A DNA stretch of 5,272 nt, from contig JALSTC010000057.1 of assembly GCA_026983935.1 (NCBI GenBank), positions 1-5,272 on the forward strand, given 5' to 3'. The position numbers and the translations under genes are program-made. The notes under the pieces were generated by a model, which had not been told where the DNA came from, did not search any database, and saw only the letters and a list, made by a program, of their open reading frames with translations. The stretch is from Ardenticatenia bacterium. GTDB lineage: Bacteria; Chloroflexota; Anaerolineae; Aggregatilineales; Ch27. Positions 1-5,066 of this stretch are shown piece after piece (position 1 is the first letter of the stretch; every line of letters begins with the position of its first letter).

Positions 1-414
1 CACGCGATAAACGACCTCGTGTTCGCCAAGAAGCTGCTGCACATCCACGATCTGCTCGGTTGAGAAGGCATAGCGCCGGGGAACTGCCAGATAGTGCGCG
101 GTGGTCAGGTTTTGCGCCTGCACCGGCACGGGAGCGTGGGTCACGTCGTCGGTGGCGTAAACCTGATGATCCGCCGTGCAGCGCAAAGAGGGCAGGTAAT
201 AGGGCGTGATCACGGCCAGCTTACCTTTGTAGGGGTGCTTGAAAATGGTACGCACCGGTCGCCATTTGCCGGAGGCCGCTGCCGCCCGCAGATTATCCGG
301 ATAGGCGATGTTGCCACCATCGGGACGGGATTCATACCGCTCTGCCATCTCAAAAGCGTCGTCCAGTCTGATCGGGCCGCGATCGGTGATCACGATTGTG
401 TCGCCCGTGAAGCA
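1..414 (-). mobile_element. Intein N-terminal (Hint) splicing domain inside the radical SAM gene, partial
   Basis: From codon 101 (414-412) the reading frame stops resembling a radical SAM protein and shows the ordered blocks of an intein. Block A is CFTGDTIVITDRGPIRLDD (host residues 101-119), with the nucleophilic Cys1. An N2-like stretch, WRPVRTIFKHPYKGKLAVIT, lies at about 151-170. Block B is LRCTADHQVYAT, with the TxxH motif at T180-H183. Then comes an N4-like segment, VQAQNLTTAHYLAVPRR (about 198-214), where the usual GD before Y is AH. The following residues, about 215-238, are unrecognised and may begin a homing-endonuclease or linker region. The C-terminal His-Asn and the +1 residue lie outside the window, so splicing competence cannot be judged. 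G+C here is 57% in two lines counted (1-60, 181-240) and 65% in 241-300, against 67% in the extein line 541-600. Confidence 0.9.
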
Positions 415-714
415 GTAGGAGCAGTGCAGGTCACATCCTAACATCCCGAAGCTGAGGGCCTGGCTGCCCGGCAGCACGTGGTAGAACGGCTTTTTTTCCG
501 TCGGGTCCACCTGCAGGGCGGCCACATAGCCGTGCGGCACGCGCAGTACGCCGCCCTTGTTGTAGCGCACCTGGCAGATGCCGCGCCGCCCGTCTTTGAT
601 CAGGCAGCGGTGGGCGCAGGCATAGCAGCGTACTGTCTTCTCCGTTTCGTCCACAACTTCATACAGCTCGCCGGGAACTGTCAGGGTGTCCAGATATTCC
701 AGTAAAGATGCCAT
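1..714 (-). CDS. amrS: AmmeMemoRadiSam-type radical SAM enzyme precursor, interrupted by an intein (partial, 3' end outside window)
   Basis: The minus-strand frame starts at ATG (714-712) and stays open for 238 codons to the window edge; I checked every triplet and found no stop. Residues 1-100 look like the N-terminus of AmmeMemoRadiSam-system radical SAM enzymes. They hold a Cys cluster (C30, C33, C37, C47, context VRCYACAHRC and GRRGICQVR), then VDPTEKKPFYHVLPG at about 69-83, then GCDLHCSYC, the start of the CxxxCxxC [4Fe-4S]/SAM motif (C94, C98, C101). In the family the third Cys is followed by sequence such as QNW. Here residue 101 instead begins an intein, annotated separately. The start is supported by an AGGAGG at 722-727 with 7 nt spacing. 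The family is found near AMMECR1 and Memo domains, whose joint role is poorly defined; neither partner is in this window. The rest of the intein and the SAM barrel should lie beyond position 1. I am confident of the radical SAM assignment, slightly less of the exact subfamily. Confidence 0.85.
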   Translation of the reverse strand, partial: MASLLEYLDTLTVPGELYEVVDETEKTVRCYACAHRCLIKDGRRGICQVRYNKGGVLRVPHGYVAALQVDPTEKKPFYHVLPGSQALSFGMLGCDLHCSYCFTGDTIVITDRGPIRLDDAFEMAERYESRPDGGNIAYPDNLRAAAASGKWRPVRTIFKHPYKGKLAVITPYYLPSLRCTADHQVYATDDVTHAPVPVQAQNLTTAHYLAVPRRYAFSTEQIVDVQQLLGEHEVVYRV

Positions 715-721
715 TCCAGCA

Positions 722-727
722 CCTCCT
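722..727 (-). promoter_or_regulatory. Shine-Dalgarno site of the radical SAM gene
   Basis: AGGAGG on the minus strand lies 7 nt before the ATG at 714-712. It fixes the start of a gene that otherwise lacks a complete reading frame in this window. Confidence 0.8.
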
Positions 728-738
728 CGTTGTGTCTA

Positions 739-771
739 TTTATAGCGTAGCACAAGCCACCGCCGCGTCAA
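739..771 (-). promoter_or_regulatory. Candidate promoter of the radical SAM gene
   Basis: On the minus strand, TTGACG (771-766) is followed after 16 bp by TACGCT (749-744). A TG one base before the -10 gives the extended form TGCTACGCT. An overlapping TATAAA (744-739) is an alternative -10 but sits 21 bp from the -35 box. The element lies upstream of the SD site and is divergent from the promoter of the SRPBCC gene. This is a visual call. Confidence 0.45.
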
Positions 772-790
772 TGTTCAGAACATGGGTTCT
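771..790. promoter_or_regulatory. Overlapping inverted repeats, candidate operator (LexA-box-like)
   Basis: Two perfect inverted repeats share their middle half-site. ATGTTC-A-GAACAT occupies 771-783 and AGAAC-ATGG-GTTCT occupies 777-790. The second contains GAAC-N4-GTTC (778-789), the layout of the LexA/SOS box in Firmicutes and Actinobacteria. The block lies between the two divergent -35 boxes (766-771 and 793-798), where a repressor could act on both genes. Which protein binds it is unknown; LexA is an inference from motif shape only. Confidence 0.45.
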
Positions 791-792
791 TC

Positions 793-822
793 TTGAGTTT
801 GACTGCGGTTTGCCTGTAGAAT
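793..822 (+). promoter_or_regulatory. Candidate promoter of the SRPBCC gene
   Basis: TTGAGT (793-798) and TAGAAT (817-822) are separated by 18 bp. The -10 matches the consensus at 5 of 6 bases and the -35 at 4 of 6. Transcription would begin near 829, leaving a leader of about 70 nt before the ATG at 900. Confidence 0.45.
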
Positions 823-885
823 GCGGATACGGGGTGTTTCATGACGCCGTCGGGAAGACCAGCCATGCGGAAGCAGTTGAGGGCC

Positions 886-892
886 AGGAGGG
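886..892 (+). promoter_or_regulatory. Shine-Dalgarno site that sets the SRPBCC start
   Basis: AGGAGGG lies 7 nt before the ATG at 900. The same frame is open from 708, but only this ATG has a strong ribosome site, and the domain begins right after it. Confidence 0.8.
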
Positions 893-899
893 ATGCACC

Positions 900-1343
900 A
901 TGCCCCACGTTGAGGAAAGTATTTTTATCGCCGCGCCGCCGGAAGCCGTATTCGATCTCATCGCCAACCAGCCGGAGCGGATGCCGGAATGGTGGCCGCC
1001 GATGACCGATCAGGAGCGCGTCACGCCGCCGCCGACGCAGGTCGGTTCGGTGTCGCGCTACGTGTACAACATGATGGGCGTGGAGATCAAGGGCGAGCAC
1101 GAAGTCCGGGCCTTTGAAGCCAACCGTCATCTGCGCGTCACCACGACCAGCGGTATTGACAGCACCTTCGACTACATCTTTGAGCCGGAAGGTGACGGCT
1201 GCCGCCTGACGGTGCGGGTGGACTACGACCTGCCGGGCGGTATCCTGGGCCGGCTTGCCAACAAAGTGCTGGTCGAGCGGAAGAACGTGGAAGACCTGCG
1301 GGCGGGGCTGCAGAATCTCAAGCGGCTGCTGGAAGGCGGTTAG
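900..1343 (+). CDS. SRPBCC (START/Bet v1-like) family protein
   Basis: This gene encodes a 147-residue cytoplasmic protein with no signal peptide. It has the outline of the SRPBCC fold, polyketide cyclase/dehydrase-like group. A first strand with VEESIFIAAPPEAVFDLIAN (residues 4-23) matches the usual 'I.aPpe.VF..i.d' opening. A Trp-rich turn follows (MPEWWPP, about 29-35), then alternating strands, including RHLRVTTTSG and FDYIFEPEGDGCRLTVRVDY, and a long C-terminal helix from about residue 118 (GRLANKV) to the end that would close the ligand cavity. Such proteins bind hydrophobic ligands or act as cyclases or chaperones; nothing here identifies a ligand. The frame is open upstream to 708, but I chose the ATG at 900 for its SD site and because the domain starts there. 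It is monocistronic: divergent from the radical SAM gene and followed by a terminator-like hairpin. Confidence 0.85.
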   Translation: MPHVEESIFIAAPPEAVFDLIANQPERMPEWWPPMTDQERVTPPPTQVGSVSRYVYNMMGVEIKGEHEVRAFEANRHLRVTTTSGIDSTFDYIFEPEGDGCRLTVRVDYDLPGGILGRLANKVLVERKNVEDLRAGLQNLKRLLEGG

Positions 1344-1357
1344 CCTCTGGCTTTGCG

Positions 1358-1389
1358 GATGGGCGGGCGGGCTGCTCGCCCATTTGATT
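1358..1389 (+). terminator. Probable intrinsic terminator after the SRPBCC gene
   Basis: ATGGGCGGGC (1359-1368) pairs with GCTCGCCCAT (1374-1383) through a 5-nt loop. That is ten pairs with a single G-T. TTTGATT follows, a weak T-tract. The hairpin starts 15 nt after the stop codon, as expected for a terminator. Because the T run is interrupted, termination may be incomplete. Confidence 0.6.
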
Positions 1390-1465
1390 CACGGCCTGCC
1401 GGGCGCTGCACCGATTCCGGATGGACAGGGTACGGCTCCTGCTGCCTGTCTGGTGCGATTCCCCA

Positions 1466-1493
1466 TTGCAATTAGAACGTTTGTGCGTAGAAT
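1466..1493 (+). promoter_or_regulatory. Upstream candidate promoter for the nadK operon
   Basis: TTGCAA (1466-1471) and TAGAAT (1488-1493) are spaced by 16 bp in a locally AT-rich patch of the otherwise GC-rich intergenic region. The element lies about 40 bp upstream of a second, stronger -10 element. The spacer holds GAACGTTTGTGC, one mismatch from GAAC-N4-GTTC, which is too weak to call an operator. Confidence 0.4.
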
Positions 1494-1506
1494 TAATGCC
1501 GATGGT

Positions 1507-1535
1507 TTGTTGCCCATCCGCCGCACCGTTATAAT
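1507..1535 (+). promoter_or_regulatory. Main candidate promoter for the nadK operon
   Basis: A perfect TATAAT (1530-1535) lies 17 bp after TTGTTG (1507-1512). A start near 1542 would give a leader of about 36 nt before the GTG at 1578. It is the best -10 element I saw in the window and follows the terminator of the preceding gene, so it probably drives nadK, the B-box gene, recN and perhaps hicBA. Confidence 0.6.
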
Positions 1536-1577
1536 GAGCGCGGTACTGAACAGCCAGACGTATGAAGGGCGGCCCTG

Positions 1578-2468
1578 GTGGATACCTTACAGACAATCGG
1601 CGTGCTGGCGCATCCTCTGCGCCCGGCGACGGCTCCCCTGGCGGAAGAGATCGCCAGCAGCCTGACGGCGCGGGGGCTGAACGCCTGGGTGCGCACCGGT
1701 GCGGCTGTTGACCAGACCCATGATCTGACGCCCGGCACGGATATGGTGGTGGCCATCGGCGGCGACGGCGCAATGCTGCGGGCGGCGCGCATCTGTGCGC
1801 CCTATCGTGTGCCGGTGCTGGGCGTGAACGTCGGACGGCTGGGCTTTCTGACCGAGGTCAGCAGCCCGGAGCGGTGGCCCTGGGCACTGGACTGCCTGCT
1901 GGCGGAGAAGTACTGGATCGAGCGGCGTATGATGCTGGGCTATGAGGCCCGCCGCGGCGATGAGCTGCTGGCCAGCGGTGACGCCCTGAATGACGTGGTG
2001 GTCGGGCGCGGCGCGGTTGCCAGCTCGGTCTGGCTGGAGACGTATATTGATCGCGGCTGGACGACGACGTATGTGGCCGATTCGCTGATCGTGTCCACGG
2101 CAACCGGTTCGACGGCATACGCGCTGGCAGTAGGCGGGCCGATCCTGCCGCCGGAGCTGCGCAACATCCTGGTGATTCCCGTCGCGCCGCACCTGAGCAT
2201 GGACCGGCCCATCGTCGTTTCTGAGGGCGCGGTGATTGATGTGTTTGTTGCGCCGGAAAGCCGCGCCGATGTGATCCTGACGGTGGACGGCGTGCTGGCG
2301 GCTGAGCTGCAGGTGGATGACCGCGTGACCGTTCAGGCCGGGGAGCACGTCAGCCGGTTTGTCCGGCTGCGGGAGCGCAACTACTTTTACCGCTCGCTGC
2401 TGGATCGGCTTGAGCCGCGTCATCCCAGCCGCCAGCGGCCCAACCATGCGCGTTTTGGGACGGGATAA
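1578..2468 (+). CDS. nadK: NAD kinase
   Basis: This cytoplasmic enzyme phosphorylates NAD+ to NADP+ using ATP or polyphosphate. The 296-residue length suits bacterial NAD kinases. The family motifs are in order: MVVAIGGDGAMLRA, with GGDG at 61-64 (the catalytic Asp is in this motif); LGVNVGRLGFLTEV at about 81-94; ALNDVVVGRG with N138-D139, where many homologues have NE; and DSLIVSTATGSTAYALAVGG at about 168-187, the NAD-binding glycine/threonine loop. Then come PVAPHLSMDRPIVV (about 201-214) and the C-terminal VDG (236-238). The start is GTG at 1578 with GAAGGG 8 nt upstream (1564-1569). The frame is open upstream of it, but the protein aligns from this point (IGVLAHP). The last 20 residues or so look like an unconserved tail. 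It heads an operon leading to recN, a pairing conserved in many bacteria. Confidence 0.97.
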   Translation: MDTLQTIGVLAHPLRPATAPLAEEIASSLTARGLNAWVRTGAAVDQTHDLTPGTDMVVAIGGDGAMLRAARICAPYRVPVLGVNVGRLGFLTEVSSPERWPWALDCLLAEKYWIERRMMLGYEARRGDELLASGDALNDVVVGRGAVASSVWLETYIDRGWTTTYVADSLIVSTATGSTAYALAVGGPILPPELRNILVIPVAPHLSMDRPIVVSEGAVIDVFVAPESRADVILTVDGVLAAELQVDDRVTVQAGEHVSRFVRLRERNYFYRSLLDRLEPRHPSRQRPNHARFGTG

Positions 2469-2481
2469 GGACTCTGCTGTT

Positions 2482-3036
2482 ATGACCGAATCGGTACAGG
2501 AAGTGCCCCGCAGTGTGGATGTTGTTGAGGATGGGCCGCTTTACTGCACGGTGCACCCCGACGTGGAAACATCACTGCGCTGCAACAAATGCGGCCGCCC
2601 GATGTGCACCAAATGCGCTGTGCGCACGCCGGTCGGCTACCGCTGCAAGGAGTGCGTGCGCGGCCAGCAGGACGTGTTCTACAGTGCCACACAGCGCGAC
2701 TATGTGATCGCCGGGGCAGTGAGCTTCGGGCTGGGGCTGGTGGCGGCCTATCTACTCTCCGGGTTGGGCCTGCTCTTCACGATCTTTCTCGCGCCGATGG
2801 CGGGGAGTGTCATCGCTCAGGCCGTGCGCTGGTTCACGGGACGGCGGCGAGGACGTTACACCGGCCAGATCGTCGCCGGGGGGATCGTCGTCGGGGCGCT
2901 GCCCGCGCTGTGGCCCGTTGTGCAGTTGCTCGCGCTGGGTGTGCCGCTGGGTGGGCTGACGTTTCTCCTGCTCAATCCGGTGCTGTTCGTGGCCCTTTCT
3001 GCGGGCGTGGCGTATAGCTGGTTCCGCTACAGGTAG
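2482..3036 (+). CDS. B-box zinc-finger, multi-pass membrane protein
   Basis: The 184-residue product has two parts. The N-terminal cytosolic part carries a B-box-like zinc finger: C22-x2-H25-x8-C34-x2-C37-x4-C42-x2-C45-x9-C55-x2-C58, eight ligands able to hold two zinc ions. The rest is hydrophobic, with about four membrane segments near residues 74-93, 96-116, 128-150 and 154-179. The first two are separated from the last two by a basic loop, RRRGRYTGQ. Bacterial proteins of this layout are known only as hypothetical B-box proteins; the finger probably mediates protein contacts, but no activity can be assigned. I chose ATG 2482 because AAGGA (2467-2471) overlaps the nadK stop and lies 10 nt upstream; the same frame is open to 2359, overlapping nadK. 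The 13-nt gap after nadK implies coupled expression. Confidence 0.85.
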   Translation: MTESVQEVPRSVDVVEDGPLYCTVHPDVETSLRCNKCGRPMCTKCAVRTPVGYRCKECVRGQQDVFYSATQRDYVIAGAVSFGLGLVAAYLLSGLGLLFTIFLAPMAGSVIAQAVRWFTGRRRGRYTGQIVAGGIVVGALPALWPVVQLLALGVPLGGLTFLLLNPVLFVALSAGVAYSWFRYR

Positions 3037-3085
3037 GCCGACGTGCCCGGTGAATTGATGACCGTGTCGCATATAGCTGAACGTT

Positions 3086-3091
3086 GAAGGA
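3086..3091 (+). promoter_or_regulatory. Shine-Dalgarno site that sets the recN start
   Basis: GAAGGA ends 4 nt before ATG 3096. It favours this ATG over the in-frame TTG at 3084, which has no purine-rich site upstream and which the site itself overlaps. The spacing is on the short side. Confidence 0.6.
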
Positions 3092-3095
3092 TACC

Positions 3096-4838
3096 ATGCT
3101 GGAAGAACTGCGCATCCAGAATTTTGCCATCATTGACGACCTGACGCTGAACTTTGCGCCGGGTTTTAACGTGATCACCGGCGAGACCGGCGCGGGCAAA
3201 TCCATCATCATTGACGCCATGAGCCTGCTGCTCGGCAGCCGCGCCGACGCGGCAGCCGTGCGCGGCGGGACGGATCGGGCTGTCGTCGAGGGGACGTTTT
3301 CCGTGCCGCCTTCCGTACAGGATCACCTGCTGCCCCTGCTGGCGGCCCATGAGCTGCTGGATGACGATCCGGACGTGGTGACGCTGGCGCGGGAAGTGCG
3401 GGCCAATGGGCGCAGCGTGGCCCGCGTCAACGGCGTGACCGTCCGCCTGGATGTGCTGCGTGAGGTCGGCGACGCACTGGTGGATATTCACGGCCAGAGC
3501 GAGCATCTTTCGCTGCTCAAGCCCCGCCAGCACATCTATCTGCTCGACCGCTACGCCGGGCTGGTGGAGCCGCGCGAGGCGCTGGCTGAGCTGGTCCGGC
3601 GGCTGCGGGGTGTGCGGACGGCGATCGCCGATCTGCTGCGCGATGAGGCGGAACTGGCCCGCCGGGCGGATATCCTGACCTTTCAGATCGAGGAGATCAC
3701 GGCGGTCAATCCCACGCCCGACGAGGAAAACGCTTTGCGTGAGGAGCGCACGCGGCTGGTCAACAGCGAAAAGCTGGCGGCGCTTTCCGGGCAGGCTTAC
3801 GCGCTGCTGCTGGAAGGGGAACCGGACGCGCCCGCCGCCACCGATCTGATGCAGCAGGCAGCGGCTCTGCTGCGCCGCCTGGCAGATATTGACCCGACGC
3901 TGCGCGAGCGGGCGGACTGGGCGGAGGGCCTCAGTGTACAGGTGGAGGAGCTGGGCGAAGCCATGCGCCACTACCGCGAGTCGGTCGAATACAACCCGGC
4001 CCGTCTGGATGAACTGGACGAGCGGTTGGATGCCATCAGCCGCATCAAGCGCAAGTATGGCGGCACGGTGCAGGCGGCGCTGGACTTTGCGGCGCGGGCG
4101 CAGGCCGAACTGGATGCCATCGAACACAGCGAGGAGCGGCTGGCCGAACTGCGGGCGCAGGAGGAGAATCTGCTGCGCAGCATCGGCGAACTGGCCGGGC
4201 GGCTTTCTGAGGGACGGCGGCGGGCAGCGGAGCGGCTGGCCCGCAGCATTGAGCGTGAACTGAAGGAACTGCGCATGGACGGCGGGCGCTTCGAGGTCAG
4301 CATCACCCGGCAGGTAGACCCGGAAGGGGCATTTGTGGGCGAGGAGCGGCTGGCCTTTGACGCGACGGGCGTTGACCGCGTGGAATTCATCATGTCCGCC
4401 AACCCCGGCGAGCCGCTGCGTCCGCTGAGCAAGGTCGCCAGCGGCGGCGAGACGGCCCGCATCATGCTGGCGCTGAAGGGCGTGCTCAGCCGGGCCGACC
4501 ACACCCCGACGCTGATCTTCGACGAGATTGACCAGGGTATCGGCGGGCGCATCGGCGCGGTGGTCGGGGAGAAGCTGTGGTCGCTGGCTGCCTCGCATCA
4601 GGTGCTGGCGGTGACTCATCTGGCGCAGCTTGCGGGCTTTGCGGATACGCACTTCCGCATCAGCAAACATCTGCACGGCGGGCGGACGGTCACGCGGGCG
4701 GAAGTGCTTGATGACAAGGCCCGCGTGGATGAACTGGCGGAGATGCTCGGCGCGCAGACGGACTCGGCCCGCCAGAGCGCCCATGACATCCTGATGCTGG
4801 CACGGCGGGTCAAAGAGGGCGAGAGCGTGGTGAGGTGA
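3096..4838 (+). CDS. recN: DNA repair protein RecN
   Basis: This complete 580-residue SMC-like ATPase acts early in recombinational repair of double-strand breaks, binding DNA ends and promoting RecA-dependent pairing. The N-terminus is typical: MLEELRIQNFAIIDDL, then Walker A GETGAGKS at 29-36. VDIHGQSEHL (129-138) carries the Q-loop Gln134. The central region, about 150-360, is rich in Leu, Glu and Arg heptads and forms the short antiparallel coiled coil of RecN. The C-terminal head has the ABC signature SGGE (449-452, in LSKVASGGETARIMLALK), Walker B LIFDEID (473-479, D476 and E477) and the switch H508 in LAVTHLAQL. Length is close to the usual 550-570. ATG 3096 was chosen over an in-frame TTG at 3084 for its ribosome site. 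It follows the B-box gene after 59 nt, with no convincing own promoter or LexA box visible, although recN is SOS-induced in many bacteria. Confidence 0.97.
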   Translation: MLEELRIQNFAIIDDLTLNFAPGFNVITGETGAGKSIIIDAMSLLLGSRADAAAVRGGTDRAVVEGTFSVPPSVQDHLLPLLAAHELLDDDPDVVTLAREVRANGRSVARVNGVTVRLDVLREVGDALVDIHGQSEHLSLLKPRQHIYLLDRYAGLVEPREALAELVRRLRGVRTAIADLLRDEAELARRADILTFQIEEITAVNPTPDEENALREERTRLVNSEKLAALSGQAYALLLEGEPDAPAATDLMQQAAALLRRLADIDPTLRERADWAEGLSVQVEELGEAMRHYRESVEYNPARLDELDERLDAISRIKRKYGGTVQAALDFAARAQAELDAIEHSEERLAELRAQEENLLRSIGELAGRLSEGRRRAAERLARSIERELKELRMDGGRFEVSITRQVDPEGAFVGEERLAFDATGVDRVEFIMSANPGEPLRPLSKVASGGETARIMLALKGVLSRADHTPTLIFDEIDQGIGGRIGAVVGEKLWSLAASHQVLAVTHLAQLAGFADTHFRISKHLHGGRTVTRAEVLDDKARVDELAEMLGAQTDSARQSAHDILMLARRVKEGESVVR

Positions 4839-4841
4839 GAG

Positions 4842-5066
4842 ATGCATACGATCAAGATTATTGTGGAAAAACACCCTGAAGGTTACGTCGCTTATCCCCT
4901 CGGCTTGAAGGGGATCGTTGTTGGTGAAGGGGATACCTATGAGGCGGCGCTGGCTGATGTGAACTCCGCCATACAGTTTCACGTCGAGACGTTCGGGTCA
5001 GAGGCGCTGGACGTCGGTGAAACAGCCCTTGAGGTATTCGTGGCTGAGACATCGGTAGCGCTCTGA
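4842..5066 (+). CDS. hicB: HicB-family antitoxin (short form)
   Basis: The product is a 74-residue protein with the degenerate RNase H-like fold of HicB antitoxins: IKIIVEKHPEGYVAYPLGLKG (residues 4-24), then VVGEGDTYEAALADVNSAI (about 26-44), the GdT..eAl..v helix typical of the family. There is no C-terminal ribbon-helix-helix or HTH DNA-binding domain, so it is the short type that neutralises HicA but may not repress its own promoter alone. The ATG lies 3 nt after the recN stop; GAGG (4832-4835) within the end of recN serves as SD site. Its stop TGA (5064-5066) overlaps the ATG of the hicA-like gene by one base, so the two are translationally coupled. G+C is 52-55% in the lines counted, well below recN (68-73%), suggesting separate acquisition. 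Confidence 0.85.
   Translation: MHTIKIIVEKHPEGYVAYPLGLKGIVVGEGDTYEAALADVNSAIQFHVETFGSEALDVGETALEVFVAETSVAL

Noticed and set aside
94..705. Two plus-strand open frames (94-441 and 478-705)
   Set aside because: They lie antisense to the radical SAM/intein gene, have no family resemblance and lack good ribosome sites.
708..899. N-terminal extension of the SRPBCC protein to an ATG at 708
   Set aside because: The extension is unlike the family, would overlap the start of the divergent gene and crosses its promoter and the inverted repeats. ATG 900 has a strong SD site.
2359..2481. Earlier starts for the B-box gene, including ATG 2446, overlapping nadK
   Set aside because: The extra residues duplicate nadK coding sequence in another frame and show no conservation pattern. 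ATG 2482 lies after a ribosome site at the nadK stop.
3084..3095. TTG start giving RecN four extra residues
   Set aside because: There is no SD site before the TTG, and the SD-like GAAGGA overlaps it. RecN proteins normally begin at MLxELxIxNFA, which matches ATG 3096.
3037..3095. Possible recN-specific promoter (TATAGC near 3072) or LexA box
   Set aside because: No acceptable -35 at 16-18 bp, and no GAAC-N4-GTTC. TTGATG at 3055-3060 is only 11 bp away.
4907..4934. Direct repeat GAAGGGGAT (4907-4915 and 4926-4934) in hicB
   Set aside because: Two 9-bp copies inside coding sequence, with no further copies or flanking structure; likely chance.
3027..4982. A 651-codon open frame on the minus strand, antisense to recN and reaching into both neighbours
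   Set aside because: It is a shadow of high-G+C codon use in recN. The product is rich in His, Gln, Arg and Pro with no recognisable domain, while the opposite strand encodes an unmistakable RecN.
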